A model generated the notes under the pieces. It worked only from the letters and a program-made list of their open reading frames with translations, searched no databases and was not told where the DNA came from. Position numbers and translations under genes: made by a program. This document shows positions 49,715 to 59,873 of a DNA stretch of 64,000 bases, piece by piece. Each line of letters opens with the position of its first letter. The stretch's first letter is position 1. Source of the stretch: CAYUVF01 sp964448045 (GTDB lineage: Bacteria > Bacteroidota > Rhodothermia > Rhodothermales > Salinibacteraceae); the NCBI GenBank assembly GCA_964448045.1, contig CAYUVF010000011.1, positions 22,092 through 86,091 of the forward strand. The letters are read 5' to 3'.

Positions 49715-50830
49715 CTATTCCAGGTTGCCCTCGCTCGACGTATCCGGTGGGGCCCCGCGCCGTTGCAGCTCTTCTTCGATGGTACGGCGGATGACGTCTT
49801 CGAGCTGCTGGGCCGTCGTATCGGGCGATGCGGCATCCTCCAGCACGCGTTCGGCCGCATCGGGGTTGAGCACGCGGAATTCGACGCGCCGGTTCAGCGC
49901 GCGGCCGGTGCGGGAGTCGTTCGAGGCAATGGGCTGGGAGGACCCGTATCCGCGCGCCGTGAGGCGGTCCGGAGGTATCGAAAAGTTACGGAGCAGATGG
50001 TCGCGCACGGCTTCCGCCCGTTGTTGGGAGAGGCGCTGATTGACGGCGTCGGATCCAGTCGAGTCGGTATGACCGGCGATTTCGACGCGCACGGCCGGAT
50101 ACTGCGCCAGCACCTCGCCGATGGCGGTGAGCGACTGCGTGGCGCGGGGCGATACCGTGGCCGAGCCGGTCTCAAAGTTGATGTCGAGCGCGCGGAAGAG
50201 CCCCGTCTCCAGCAGCGCCCGCCGCACCTCCACCACCGTAGGCGGTGAAGCCTCGCGCGGGACTTGCCGGATCGAATCGGCACGGGGCGGGGCTTCCATC
50301 ATCCGGGCCGAGTCGGGAGAGGGCGGCGGGGCGGCGCGGAGCGAGTCGGCCGGGGCTCGCGGGGCGGGTGGGGGCGTCTGGGGAGCAACGACCACATCCG
50401 GCGCCTGCGGCGCCGAAGCGCCGAGATTGGCATACAGCTCGTCGAATAGGATCTCCAGCCGGCGCATCAGGCGCGTCTCAAACCGGTTGAGATCGGCCCG
50501 GGTGACCCCGGCGGCCGGGCGTTGTTGCGGCACCGGGCGCTGTTGTGCTTCCGGATCTTGCGGCACCGCTGGAGCTGCCGCAGCGGAGGACGGGGCGCGC
50601 GGGACGGTAATGATGATCGGTCCGGCTGCCGAGGACATCTGCTGGCCGCGAATCTGCGCGATGCGCTGGCGCACTCGCATCAGGCCCGATCCGACGGGAC
50701 CAGACCGCTGCACCTGCACCGGCGTCTGCGACGTATCGGGCGGAGGTGTTGCCGGCGAGGTCTGCCCCTGCGCGGGCGCCATCAGGAGGATCATCAGCCC
50801 TATGCCGATCACGAGCGAGCGCATATCCAT
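49715..50830 (-). CDS. OmpA-family peptidoglycan-associated protein
   Basis: 371 residues. Signal peptide (about 1-22, ending APAQG). The first 200 residues are low-complexity, rich in Pro, Ala, Gln and Ser, with a short helix VTRADLNRFETRLMRRLEILFDELYANLG; there is no recognisable barrel. The C-terminal OmpA domain (about 215-335) contains VRVEIAGHTDSTGSDAVNQ, LSQQRAEAVRDHLL and ARGYGSSQPIASNDSRTGRALNRRVEF, the peptidoglycan-binding motif. It lies 42 bases downstream of the double-barrel OMP gene on the same strand, so they are probably one unit linking an outer-membrane protein to the cell wall. Confidence 0.88.
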   Translation of the reverse strand: MDMRSLVIGIGLMILLMAPAQGQTSPATPPPDTSQTPVQVQRSGPVGSGLMRVRQRIAQIRGQQMSSAAGPIIITVPRAPSSAAAAPAVPQDPEAQQRPVPQQRPAAGVTRADLNRFETRLMRRLEILFDELYANLGASAPQAPDVVVAPQTPPPAPRAPADSLRAAPPPSPDSARMMEAPPRADSIRQVPREASPPTVVEVRRALLETGLFRALDINFETGSATVSPRATQSLTAIGEVLAQYPAVRVEIAGHTDSTGSDAVNQRLSQQRAEAVRDHLLRNFSIPPDRLTARGYGSSQPIASNDSRTGRALNRRVEFRVLNPDAAERVLEDAASPDTTAQQLEDVIRRTIEEELQRRGAPPDTSSEGNLE

Positions 50831-50872
50831 CGGAGGAAGTATCGGGAAGAGGGACGGAGTGGCGCGGCGGCG

Positions 50873-53272
50873 CTAAAAGCGAACGCGATAGCCCACGCTG
50901 AAGCGGTTGAGATCGAACAGATCGAGTGTGCTGTACTCGACGAAGAACGAGTTGCCGCGCGCGGTCAGGTAATCGACGCCAAGGAGTACGTTGCCGACGA
51001 ACTCGAGGTCGAGCCCTTCGGGGCTGGCCAGCCCGATGCCGAGGCCGGCGTACGGCGTCAGGGGCACGCCCGTGTTGCGCTCCGTCGTGGTGCCGAGAAA
51101 CGAGTACGTCACGTTACCGAGCACGCTGATGGAGGTTGCGCCGTTGCCGAACCCAACCGCAACCTCAGGGAGAAACCGGAAGCGCGAGTTCGTCCGGCGC
51201 CGGTAGTCACCGCGCACGCCCAGGAGGGCCTGGGTGGGTCCCTGGCCGCCCCGCAGGCTGACCACCGGGTAGACGCTCTGGAGCGGCCGCCCGAGGAAGT
51301 CGCGGTAGAAGGGCTGCTCGCCACTCACCACGCGGGTCTGGTCGCCGACGATCCGTGTCGTCTGGCCGCCCTCACCGGGCTGGCGGCGAATTTGCCGGCG
51401 GAGCGATTCGATCTGTTCCTCCAACCGGTCGATCTCGGACTGCGACGTGGTAGCGACTCCTTCTTCCCGAACGTATTCGCGAAGCGTCTGGCGCACCGTG
51501 CGCTCTACCTGCTGCTGTGTCATCACGCCGCCAAGGCTGTCGGCACGTACATCGCGCAGCTGTGTGCGGAGAGCGTCCCGCACGATTTGCCGCACCTCCT
51601 GCGCCGAAAGCCCCCCGGCGTCCTGCGTTGCTCGCGGCGCTTCCCCTTGCTGAATGCGCGTAATGATATCGCTCATCGTTTGGCCGCTTGGCTGCGCCGT
51701 CCCCGCAGGCAGCTCACCGAAACGGACGTAAATTTCCCCGACCTCCGGCACCGGCAGCATGATCGTTTTGTCGGACAGATTGGAAGTCCGCTGCGCCGCA
51801 GCCTGATCCGCCGGGAGCTCCACCTGCACCGGGATTGAATCGGCGCGGGCCGAGGCAGCGGCTCCCTGAGCCGAATCGGACAGGACGGCCTGCTGTTGGA
51901 GCGCACGCTGCTGCTGGAGGGCCTGCTCCAGCGAATCGATGCGGGCGATGAGCGCCTGCTCGCGATCGGTCAGCGTCGGGTCATCGGTCGGGGCCGGTTC
52001 GGTGCGCTCGACCGCAGCCGCTTCCGGCGCGCGGCGTTTCCGTCCGCTCCCGCCCAGGCTGAACTCGACGCCGACCGAGTACATCAGGCTGCCGTAGACC
52101 TCGTTTGGGTCGCTCACCTCATCCACGTCCAGCCCACTCATCAGTAGCGAGCGCACATCGCCCACGAGCAGGATGGACGACGACAGCGGCACTTCGAGCC
52201 CCACGCCGCCGGTGGCGAAGAAGCGGTCTTCGGGCGGGGTGGTGCCCGCAGGAATATTGTCTTCGTATCCGCTGAGCGCATCGAGGTAGCCGCCCCCAAT
52301 GATGCCATACGGCGCGATGTTGCGGCTGCGCTTGGGCTGCAGGCGCAGCTTCAACTCGCCGCCGTACAGCTGGATGTCTTCGGTATCCGTGCCCAGGTCT
52401 TCGAACGCCTCATCACCGGGGGCGCCGCGCCAGTAGAAGCCGCGCAGCCCCACGTACGGCCCCAGGTCGAAGCCCGCATTCACACCGTACAGGTTCTGAT
52501 CTTTCGGAAAGCCGAGGGCGTCGTTGAACTGGAGGCGCCCGTAGAATGGATCGACCGTCAGCCGGATGTTGCTGAGCCCGCCGCTGAACTGCTCGCGGAA
52601 GGCCTCGTCCAAGGCCGTCTGCTCCTCCAGCGACCGGCCACCCAGAAAGAACTCGACCGACGCGCGCAGGCTCGGGCTGTACACCGTCTTCTGCCCCAGA
52701 TCCGTCCCAATGTCCTGCCCGATGAACGTCGACACCGGGTCGTAGCGATAGGACAACAGCTCGCCGCCGACCGAGACGCGGTAGCGCTGTGCCAACCGAA
52801 ATGTGACGCCCGCCCCCACGGTGGCATAGATGCTCTCCGTCTTCTCCACCTGATTCGGATCGAACTCCAGGATGCCGGTTCCCGCGCTCAGATATGGAAT
52901 GTAGCCCTCATTGCGCAGGTTGATGCGCAGGCGCCCGCCATAGCGTCGCAGATCGACCGACCGGTCTTGCAATCCGGGAAGCTCGCTGAACTCGGCGAGG
53001 TTCGTCGTAGCCTCGTTGGTGAACAGGTACTCCCCGCTCACTTGCAGGTAGCTCCCAAAGCCAAGCCCCAGCTCTCCGCCATATGTAAATTCGGACCGCA
53101 GCGCCGAGTCATCGGATTCGTAGAGGTAGCTGCCTACAGGGGCAAACGTGTAGCGCAGGCCGGGGCCCAACTGCTGGGCCTGACTGGTGGAGGCCGAGCC
53201 CATTAGAAGCAAGATCAGGAAGAGTCCGGTCATGGAGACGGACGAGGCGAAGCGGCGCGAGAGAGGAATCAT
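50873..53272 (-). CDS. Outer-membrane protein with two barrel-like regions joined by coiled coils
   Basis: 799 residues from ATG 53272, with a signal peptide ending STSQAQ. The N-terminal region (about 35-395) is beta-barrel-like, opening LGPGLRYTFAPVGSYLY and including VGAGVTFRLAQRYRVSVGGELL. The middle has coiled-coil-like helices LTDREQALIARIDSLEQALQQ and SEIDRLEEQIESLRRQIRR, separated by Gln/Ala/Ser-rich linkers. The C-terminal part (about 685-799) is again barrel-like (LLGVRGDYRRRTNSRFRFLPEVAVGFG ... FSVGYRVRF) ending in Phe. The two-barrel arrangement is unusual. OmpA-like and lipoprotein genes flank it on the same strand. Function unknown. The frame is open to 53368, but ATG 53272 begins a proper signal peptide. 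Confidence 0.75.
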   Translation of the reverse strand: MIPLSRRFASSVSMTGLFLILLLMGSASTSQAQQLGPGLRYTFAPVGSYLYESDDSALRSEFTYGGELGLGFGSYLQVSGEYLFTNEATTNLAEFSELPGLQDRSVDLRRYGGRLRINLRNEGYIPYLSAGTGILEFDPNQVEKTESIYATVGAGVTFRLAQRYRVSVGGELLSYRYDPVSTFIGQDIGTDLGQKTVYSPSLRASVEFFLGGRSLEEQTALDEAFREQFSGGLSNIRLTVDPFYGRLQFNDALGFPKDQNLYGVNAGFDLGPYVGLRGFYWRGAPGDEAFEDLGTDTEDIQLYGGELKLRLQPKRSRNIAPYGIIGGGYLDALSGYEDNIPAGTTPPEDRFFATGGVGLEVPLSSSILLVGDVRSLLMSGLDVDEVSDPNEVYGSLMYSVGVEFSLGGSGRKRRAPEAAAVERTEPAPTDDPTLTDREQALIARIDSLEQALQQQRALQQQAVLSDSAQGAAASARADSIPVQVELPADQAAAQRTSNLSDKTIMLPVPEVGEIYVRFGELPAGTAQPSGQTMSDIITRIQQGEAPRATQDAGGLSAQEVRQIVRDALRTQLRDVRADSLGGVMTQQQVERTVRQTLREYVREEGVATTSQSEIDRLEEQIESLRRQIRRQPGEGGQTTRIVGDQTRVVSGEQPFYRDFLGRPLQSVYPVVSLRGGQGPTQALLGVRGDYRRRTNSRFRFLPEVAVGFGNGATSISVLGNVTYSFLGTTTERNTGVPLTPYAGLGIGLASPEGLDLEFVGNVLLGVDYLTARGNSFFVEYSTLDLFDLNRFSVGYRVRF

Positions 53273-53364
53273 AGGAATGAATATGTTGATGAGCAGAGCG
53301 GGGGAGCAGGGTGTGAGGCTCTGCACGGAAGCCGCCGCATCAGAACCATTCAGAGTGGTAGGTC

Positions 53365-53916
53365 TCAAGAGTCTGAGGCGTCGATGCGGGAGAGACGCAG
53401 TTCGAGCGTCCCATTCACATTCTGCGTGAGCCCCCCGTAGCGACCCGGTGCGTAATCCCGCAGGTTCACATCCTCCACGCGCTGATCGGCCCGGAGCTGC
53501 TCGCGATTGTTCAGAATATCGAGCCGCACCGTGGGCGGCAGGAGCAGCTCTCGGAGATCCTCTTCCACCGCGTTGCTAAAGTCAACCGTCACGCTGTTGC
53601 TACGCGTGGTGAAGCTGCCGGCAATCTGCGAGTTGGCCGTCTGGCCCTCCAGCCGGTACACCAGCGTGACCCGCGCATTGCCCCCGAAGAATTCGAGGCG
53701 CGGCGCGGCAGCCAGCGTGTCCGCCAGCAGGTCGAAGTTGTCCACGCCCGCGACCGTAAATGCAAACCGGTCAAACGTGTAGGCGCCTTCCAGATCGGAA
53801 GGCCGAGGGCCATTGTCGCCCTCACTGTCACAGCCGACCATCAGTATCAACACCGCGGCGGCCAGTAGCCCCGTGAGCCAGTTCAACTGGGAAGATGGAT
53901 CGTGATATCTACGCAT
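53365..53916 (-). CDS. Lipoprotein of unknown function
   Basis: 183 residues. Signal with lipobox LMVGC, Cys at about residue 29. The mature part is beta-rich: LEGAYTFDRFAFTVAGVDNFDLL, ARVTLVYRLEGQTANSQIAGSFTTRSNSVTVDFSN, ending LTQNVNGTLELRLSRIDASDS. The pattern suggests a lipocalin/calycin-like beta structure, but no family is recognised. It is first in a probable run with the double-barrel OMP and OmpA genes. Confidence 0.65.
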   Translation of the reverse strand: MRRYHDPSSQLNWLTGLLAAAVLILMVGCDSEGDNGPRPSDLEGAYTFDRFAFTVAGVDNFDLLADTLAAAPRLEFFGGNARVTLVYRLEGQTANSQIAGSFTTRSNSVTVDFSNAVEEDLRELLLPPTVRLDILNNREQLRADQRVEDVNLRDYAPGRYGGLTQNVNGTLELRLSRIDASDS

Positions 53917-54457
53917 AGAAAGAGATCAAGTCGTGGAGAGGAAGCGCTGGGAGCCTCCGCGAACATGCGGTCGTTTGAACACAAAAACATCATCCTTTGC
54001 GGACGGAGGCACTGGGAAATTCGCTGATGGACTCACGAGCTGCCGCCCATCTGCACTATATTTGGCACGTTGCTTTAACGTGTGGTTGCTCCTATATGGA
54101 AGGAACGCTGCCAAGTTGAATCGCGCAATGCCAGGTACAATGAACGTTACACTCTGCCCGATGAAAGGGGCCTAATTCATGTGAACCGTATATTTCGCGC
54201 GGTCGGTGGAACGTGCATAATTTTCCGATGGCGGAGGAAACGCCCCATCTTCCTGTTCGATCTGATTCCCGCTTCCTGTACCCGCCCCGTGGAATCGCAG
54301 CGGATCTCATGCAGCATGCCCCTACATCAGCTACCGCCCCGCTTTCGCCCCGATTCGCCCCGTCCCCAAAGGCCGGGAACGCTTTTTGCGGTTTCTGACA
54401 GCACGATATTTTTCGGGACACCGCCGGCTAACTTGACCCCCTCTGGGACGAATCGCA
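53917..54457. other. Divergent intergenic region before the Ig-like lipoprotein gene
   Basis: 541 bases, less GC-rich than the genes around it. It holds the promoter of the minus-strand lipoprotein unit and, at 54385-54414, a candidate promoter for the plus-strand gene. Short open frames on both strands lack any recognisable product. No RNA gene or repeat is seen. Confidence 0.5.
54385..54414 (+). promoter_or_regulatory. Candidate Bacteroidota-type promoter for the Ig-like lipoprotein gene
   Basis: TTTG at 54385-54388 is followed after 18 bases by TATTTTTC at 54407-54414, matching the Bacteroidota consensus TTTG / TAnnTTTG except for the last base. It lies about 45 bases before ATG 54458. 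Confidence 0.5.
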
Positions 54458-55984
54458 ATGAAATATATTCACTTCCTGATAGGCATCCTCCTGCTCGGCT
54501 TCATCGCCACGGGCTGCGATCTGAGCACCGATGAATCGGGCGCGGTCACCCTCTCCGGGCGCGTGGTCGACCTGACGACCAACGACCCGATCCCCGATGC
54601 ACTCGTGACCGCCACCGTCGCGACGCCCGCCGATGAGGCCACCGCCGTTTCCGACTCGACCGGCCGCTTCTCGCTCGACATTGAGGTCGACGGCCCCGTC
54701 GATGTCACCCTGACGGCCTCAAAAGACGATGCCCGCGTGGAGCGCACCATCCGCGCCTCGACCGACCTCGACCCGATCCGCGACCTGTCGCTCCGGCTCG
54801 CCATGACTGAGCAGGTCGAAGAGCCCGGAAGCCCGTCCAACATCCTGCTGCAGTCGCAATCCGCCAACGTCATCGGCGTGGTGGAAAGCGGCGCGACCGA
54901 AGTCTCGCGCATCACATTTCAGGTGACGGACTCCGCTGGCCAGGCCATCGACATCGACCAGTCGGTGGAGGTGCGCTTTCGTCTCGGCCAGGAGCCCGGC
55001 GGCGACGCGTTCGTCGCCCCCGAAACGGCCATGACGGATAACAACGGCGAGGTGACGGCCAACCTGTCGAGCGGCACACAAGCGGGCGTCGTGCAGGTCG
55101 TCGCGGAAGCCACCGCGCGCGATGGCTCCACGATCCGCTCCAAGCCAGTGAGCGTGACCATCCACGGCGGCCTGCCCGATCAGGAGCACTTCAGCCTCGC
55201 GCCCGAGCAGTTCAACTTTGCCGGGCTGACGCGCTTCGGCCTCACGAATCCGATCAGCGTCATCGTGGGCGACAAGTTTGGCAACCCCGTGGTTCCCGGC
55301 ACGGCAGTTTACTTCACGACCGATGCGGGGGTCATCGGCGGATCGGTGCAGACGAACCAGCAGGGCCGCGGCAGCGTGGACTTGACCTCGGCGCGCCCGC
55401 TTCCGCTGAACGGCGGCGTAGGCGTCGTCACCGCCGAGACGGCGGATGAAAACGAAGCCCGCATCTCCGATCAGATCCCGATCCTCTTCTCCGGGCGCAC
55501 GCAGGTGGTGGTAAGCCCTGCCGTGGCGCGCCTCGGCCAAACGTATTCGCTGACCGTGACCGACGTGCAGAACGGCAATCCGCTGGAAGCGGGCACGACG
55601 ATCTCCGTCACGGCCGAAGGCAACGAGGTCGCCGCGACCGGCAACACCAATGTAGAGCTGGATGACACCGCGTTCCTCGACCAAAACGGCGATGGCGATA
55701 TCCTCGACCCCGAAGACATCGTCAAAGGCGACGGTATCACGCAGTTCACCTTCCGCGCCGTCGAAGACGCCGAGCCAGACAACCCTGAGCCCTCCGAACT
55801 TGGCGCCATCGCGATCAACATCAACAGTCCCAACGGCAGCTTCGAGATCGTGCTAACCCCGCCCGATGAGGAGAATGGTGGCGCGGCAGCGAGCAAAGCG
55901 GCCGCGACGGTGCATGCCACCAACGACGCCGTCGTCGAGCAACGCGGCCCGCAATCCGTCACCATCCGCGCCGCCGAGCGGTAG
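54458..55984 (+). CDS. Surface lipoprotein with carboxypeptidase-regulatory and Ig-like (Big-1) domains
   Basis: 508 residues. Signal with lipobox FIATGC, Cys near residue 20. A carboxypeptidase-regulatory-like domain (about 28-115) shows TLSGRVVDLTTNDPIPDALVTATV and STGRFSLDIEV. Two or three Ig-like domains of the invasin Big-1 kind follow, with ITFQVTDSAGQAID, MTDNNGEVTANLSSGTQAG, ISVIVGDKFGNPVVPGTAVYF and TNQQGRGSVDLTSARP. A Ca-binding-like DQNGDGDILDPEDI lies at about 405. It is probably displayed on the cell surface. It precedes an Oar-like TonB receptor but is separated by a terminator. Confidence 0.82.
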   Translation: MKYIHFLIGILLLGFIATGCDLSTDESGAVTLSGRVVDLTTNDPIPDALVTATVATPADEATAVSDSTGRFSLDIEVDGPVDVTLTASKDDARVERTIRASTDLDPIRDLSLRLAMTEQVEEPGSPSNILLQSQSANVIGVVESGATEVSRITFQVTDSAGQAIDIDQSVEVRFRLGQEPGGDAFVAPETAMTDNNGEVTANLSSGTQAGVVQVVAEATARDGSTIRSKPVSVTIHGGLPDQEHFSLAPEQFNFAGLTRFGLTNPISVIVGDKFGNPVVPGTAVYFTTDAGVIGGSVQTNQQGRGSVDLTSARPLPLNGGVGVVTAETADENEARISDQIPILFSGRTQVVVSPAVARLGQTYSLTVTDVQNGNPLEAGTTISVTAEGNEVAATGNTNVELDDTAFLDQNGDGDILDPEDIVKGDGITQFTFRAVEDAEPDNPEPSELGAIAININSPNGSFEIVLTPPDEENGGAAASKAAATVHATNDAVVEQRGPQSVTIRAAER

Positions 55985-56390
55985 ACTTCAACTGTCCCAC
56001 CCCGGCCTCACGCACCACCCCCGGCCGATCCTGCGAGTACATCGCGGGGTCGGCTTTTTTATTGGGGATGCGGGCGTCACCGCCCCATCGGGGGGTGGCC
56101 GTTGCTGGCGTCTGGGTTGGCCCCATCGGCGGCTGCCGAGGAGGAAATGGACCCGCTCATGTTAAGTCTGTGCTATCCGCAAATTAAGGAATTGTAATGC
56201 ATGTTTTCTCAATAGAATCTGCTTAAACCGACGTCTATGTTAGGGTTGAGCCGAGCACTAAACACTCTCTCTACACGGTGCAGACCTGGTTTTCGCTCCG
56301 TTCCTTCGTGGATCAGGGGTCTGCCGCCGCAGGGAAGGTGTAGGCTGTCGGCTTCGACCTATCACCCCCATCACACGGATCCACGCTATC
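55985..56390. other. Intergenic region with terminator upstream of Oar-like receptor 1
   Basis: 406 bases. A terminator lies at 56024-56060. The rest includes an AT-richer stretch (about 56165-56245) likely to hold the promoter of the receptor gene; I see TTGTAA and TAGAAT there, but the spacing (15 bases) is poor. No gene is recognised. Confidence 0.45.
56024..56060 (+). terminator. Rho-independent terminator after the Ig-like lipoprotein gene
   Basis: GCCGATCCTGCGA (56024-56036) pairs with TCGCGGGGTCGGC (56042-56054), with a few G-U or mismatched positions, around GTACA, and is followed by TTTTTT (56055-56060). Confidence 0.88.
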
Positions 56391-59300
56391 ATGAAATCAA
56401 CTGCTACATCCCTTGCACGCTGGGTAGTGGCCCTGCTCGTGTTTGTGGTGTTACCCACGACCGCTATGGCTCAGGGCGTTACCACCGCCACAATACGCGG
56501 ACGTGTCGTCGACGACGCGGGCGAGCCGCTTCCAGGCGCCAACATCGTCGCCATCCACCAACCATCAGGCACGCAGTACGGTGCGGCCACGAACGAAAAC
56601 GGGCGCTACACGCTCCCCAACCTGCGCGTCGGCGGACCGTACATCGTCACGGCCTCGTTCGTGGGCTACCAATCGACCCGAGAGACGAATATCCGCCTCT
56701 CACTCGGCGAAACGCGCAGGTTCGACTTTGAACTCGCCGCCGAAACAGCCGCGATGGAAGGGGTTGAGGTGGTCGCCGATCGAGGCGCCATCTTCAGCAA
56801 AGATCGAAGCGGCATCTCGAACAGCATCAGCGAAGAGGAGATCGACCGCGCGCCCTCGGTGAGCCGCGAAATCGCCGACTTCGCCCGGCTGACCCCCCAG
56901 GCCATTGTGGGCAACGATGATGACGATGGCTCCTCCATCTCCATCGCGGGCCAGAACAACCGCTACAACTCGGTCTTCATCGACGGCGCCATTGCCAACG
57001 ACGTGTTTGGCCTGGCCGCGCAGGGCACGGATGGCGGCCAGACCGGCGCCTCGCCCATCAGCATCGACGCCATCGAGCAGTTCAACATCGAGATCTCGCC
57101 CTACAGCGTCACGCAGAGCTTCTTTGGCGGCGGCGCCATCAACGCCATCACCCGCAGCGGCACGAACCAGTTCGAGGGCTCGTTCTCGTACGAGCGCCGC
57201 GGCGAAGCGCTGGCCGGCAACTTAGCCAGTGGCGACGACTTCCCCGACTTCAACAACAACCGCTACGTGGGCCGCGTCGGAGGGCCCATCATCCAGGACA
57301 AGCTCTTCTTCTTTGCCAACGTCGACATCCTCCGCCAGGAAACGCCCCAGCCGTTTGTCGGCTTCGACGAGTTCCGCGGAGCGGAGCTGAACTCGGAAGC
57401 AGCCGTGAACGACTTCGTCGACTTCCTGGACCAGACGCTGGGCTTTAATCCCGGCACGTTTGGAACCAAGAACGGCATCTTGGACAGCGACAAGTTCCTC
57501 GGCAAGCTGGACTGGAACATCAGTCCCAACCACCGGGCGAGCCTGCGCTACAGCTACAGCCAGTCCGACAACATCGACGCCTTCCGGAGCACCTCGCGCT
57601 CGCTCAACTTCGGGGGCCGCAACGAGGTCTTCCCGAACACCACGCAGATTGCTGCGCTGGAGCTCAACAGCACCTTTGGCAACCGGTTTGCCAACAAGCT
57701 GATCCTGAGCTACAAGGATGTAGAGGACGACCGAAACACCAACCTCGACCGCCCCTTCCCGACGGTGGACATCGACGACGGCCCGGCCACGATTAACATC
57801 GGCGGCGAGCCCTTCTCGACGACCAACTTCCTGTCCCAGAAGGTCTACACGCTCACGAACGACTTCAACGCGTACTTCGGGAACCACACCATCACCGTAG
57901 GGACGCACAACGAGCTGTACGACCTCAACAATAAGTTCGTCCCGTTCAACTACGGTTGGTACTTCTACGACAGCATCGACGCGTTCAAGCAGTCGGCGTG
58001 TGCGGCGGCCGAAAACCCCGGCAGCATCAGCGAGTGCGCCCCGTTCGGCCCGGACTTCGAGCCCGGCAACTCGTTCCTACTGCGCGCCTTCTCCCTCCGC
58101 GACGACGACCCAAGCACGCCGGGCTTCGAAGAGCAGATCGGCGACAACGCGGGCATCGTGGGCCAGTTCAATGCCATCATCGCCGGCTTCTACCTGCAGG
58201 ACGAGTGGCAGGCTACGGATCGCCTGCGCCTGACGGCAGGCCTGCGCGTAGACATCCCGAAGATCCTGGATGACCCACCCTTTGCCAACCCGGAGGACCC
58301 GGCCGTGCCCGACGATCCCAGCGTAGACCCGCGGCGGACGACGATCCCGACCATCGAGCAGTTCTACAGCATGAATGGCGCAACCCCGGGCGAAGTCCCC
58401 GACGCGGTGTTCCACTGGGCGCCCCGCCTGGGCTTCAACTTCGACGTGTTTGGCGACCAGCGCACGCAGCTGCGCGGTGGCACGGGCGTCTTCACCAGCC
58501 GGCAGCCGTTCGTCTGGCCCGGCGGCATGTTCCTCAACAACGGCACCAACTCGGGCCAGGTGGCCAACTTCGGCCCCAACGAGTTCCGCCCCGATCCGCA
58601 GAACGGCCTGACCGTGGCCGAGACGCAGGGGCGCGACCCGTCTTCGCTCATCCCGGCCGGCCGCCTGGAGATGTTCGAGGAAGACTACAAGCTGCCGCGC
58701 TTCTGGCGCACCAGCCTGGGCATCGACCAGCAGCTGCCCGGCGGCTGGGTCGGGAGCCTCGAAGGCCAGTACACGAACACGCTCCAGAACATCCTGGTCA
58801 CCAACGTGAACCTGCTGCCGTCCAACGAAACGCTGGACGGGCCGGACAACCGCCCGATCTGGGTGCCCGACCTGTACGATAACAGCGCGGTCGGGGCGTT
58901 TTCGGACGATCAGAAGATCGACGACCGGTACTCCAACATCCACCGCGTCGGCAACACGGATCGCGGGTACGCCTACGACGTGTCGGCCCGCCTCCGCAAC
59001 ACCTACCAGGAGATCTTCGGCCTGCAGAACGCGCTCACGATGGACGTGTCCTACACCTACGGCGACTCGTACGTCGTCAACGACGGCACGTCCTCGCAGA
59101 TTAACTCGCTGTGGGACGGCGTCGAGCACGTAAACGGCGCCAATAACGTCGGGCTTTCCCGCTCGGACTTCTCGATCGGCAACCGTGTCCTGGCACGGGC
59201 CTCCTACCGGCAGGTGTTTGCTCGCAACGTGGCAGCCACGATCTCGCTCGTCTACGACGGGCAGTCCGGCCGCCCCTTCTCGTACGTGATCGACAACAGC

Positions 59301-59873
59301 GACGAGCTGGTGCTTGAAGACGGCGACCCCAACTCGCTCGTGTACGTCCCGCGCTCGGCTTCGGAGCTCACCTTTGAGCCGACGACCGTGGACGGCGTGG
59401 AGATCACGCCCGAGCAGCAGGCCGCCGCGCTCGATCAGTTCATCAGCGAGAACGACTACCTGAGCCGCAAGCGCGGCGAGTACACCGAGCGCAATGCCGA
59501 CCGCACCCCGTGGGAGGGCGTTGTGGATCTCAACTTTAAGCTGGAGCTCTTCGGCGATGTCGTCGGGCGACAGCAGAAGGTGGAGATTACGGCTAACATC
59601 TTCAACTTCTCCGACATGCTGGGCGAGCTTGTGAGCGCCGACTGGGGCGAGCGCTACATCGGCTTCAGCCAGTTCCAACCCATCCAGTTCGAGGGCTTCC
59701 AGGATCCGGAGAACGGCGACTACACGCCGGTTTACACGGCTGAGATCCTCAACGTTGAGGACGGCCAGTTCAGGGGCGCCATCGACCAGGACGAGGTCTT
59801 CGACCTGCGGGAGACGGGCTCGACGTACAGCTCGCAATGGCAGATGCGGTTTGGCGTGCGCTATACCTTCTAA
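56391..59873 (+). CDS. Oar-like TonB-dependent receptor 1
   Basis: 1160 residues. Signal peptide (about 1-28, ending TAMAQ). Carboxypeptidase-regulatory domain (about 33-120): TIRGRVVDDAGEPLPGANIV, TNENGRYTLPNLRVGGPYIVTASFVGYQSTRET. The plug follows with SEEEIDRAPSVSREIADFARLTPQA, SIAGQNNRYNSVFIDGA and INAITRSGTNQFEGSFSYE. The large barrel ends MRFGVRYTF with terminal Phe. This matches the Oar family rather than SusC, and no SusD partner is present. The neighbouring receptor at 60197 is a paralogue. Oar proteins have been linked to peptide or signal uptake and protein secretion; the substrate here is unknown. Confidence 0.92.
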   Translation: MKSTATSLARWVVALLVFVVLPTTAMAQGVTTATIRGRVVDDAGEPLPGANIVAIHQPSGTQYGAATNENGRYTLPNLRVGGPYIVTASFVGYQSTRETNIRLSLGETRRFDFELAAETAAMEGVEVVADRGAIFSKDRSGISNSISEEEIDRAPSVSREIADFARLTPQAIVGNDDDDGSSISIAGQNNRYNSVFIDGAIANDVFGLAAQGTDGGQTGASPISIDAIEQFNIEISPYSVTQSFFGGGAINAITRSGTNQFEGSFSYERRGEALAGNLASGDDFPDFNNNRYVGRVGGPIIQDKLFFFANVDILRQETPQPFVGFDEFRGAELNSEAAVNDFVDFLDQTLGFNPGTFGTKNGILDSDKFLGKLDWNISPNHRASLRYSYSQSDNIDAFRSTSRSLNFGGRNEVFPNTTQIAALELNSTFGNRFANKLILSYKDVEDDRNTNLDRPFPTVDIDDGPATINIGGEPFSTTNFLSQKVYTLTNDFNAYFGNHTITVGTHNELYDLNNKFVPFNYGWYFYDSIDAFKQSACAAAENPGSISECAPFGPDFEPGNSFLLRAFSLRDDDPSTPGFEEQIGDNAGIVGQFNAIIAGFYLQDEWQATDRLRLTAGLRVDIPKILDDPPFANPEDPAVPDDPSVDPRRTTIPTIEQFYSMNGATPGEVPDAVFHWAPRLGFNFDVFGDQRTQLRGGTGVFTSRQPFVWPGGMFLNNGTNSGQVANFGPNEFRPDPQNGLTVAETQGRDPSSLIPAGRLEMFEEDYKLPRFWRTSLGIDQQLPGGWVGSLEGQYTNTLQNILVTNVNLLPSNETLDGPDNRPIWVPDLYDNSAVGAFSDDQKIDDRYSNIHRVGNTDRGYAYDVSARLRNTYQEIFGLQNALTMDVSYTYGDSYVVNDGTSSQINSLWDGVEHVNGANNVGLSRSDFSIGNRVLARASYRQVFARNVAATISLVYDGQSGRPFSYVIDNSDELVLEDGDPNSLVYVPRSASELTFEPTTVDGVEITPEQQAAALDQFISENDYLSRKRGEYTERNADRTPWEGVVDLNFKLELFGDVVGRQQKVEITANIFNFSDMLGELVSADWGERYIGFSQFQPIQFEGFQDPENGDYTPVYTAEILNVEDGQFRGAIDQDEVFDLRETGSTYSSQWQMRFGVRYTF

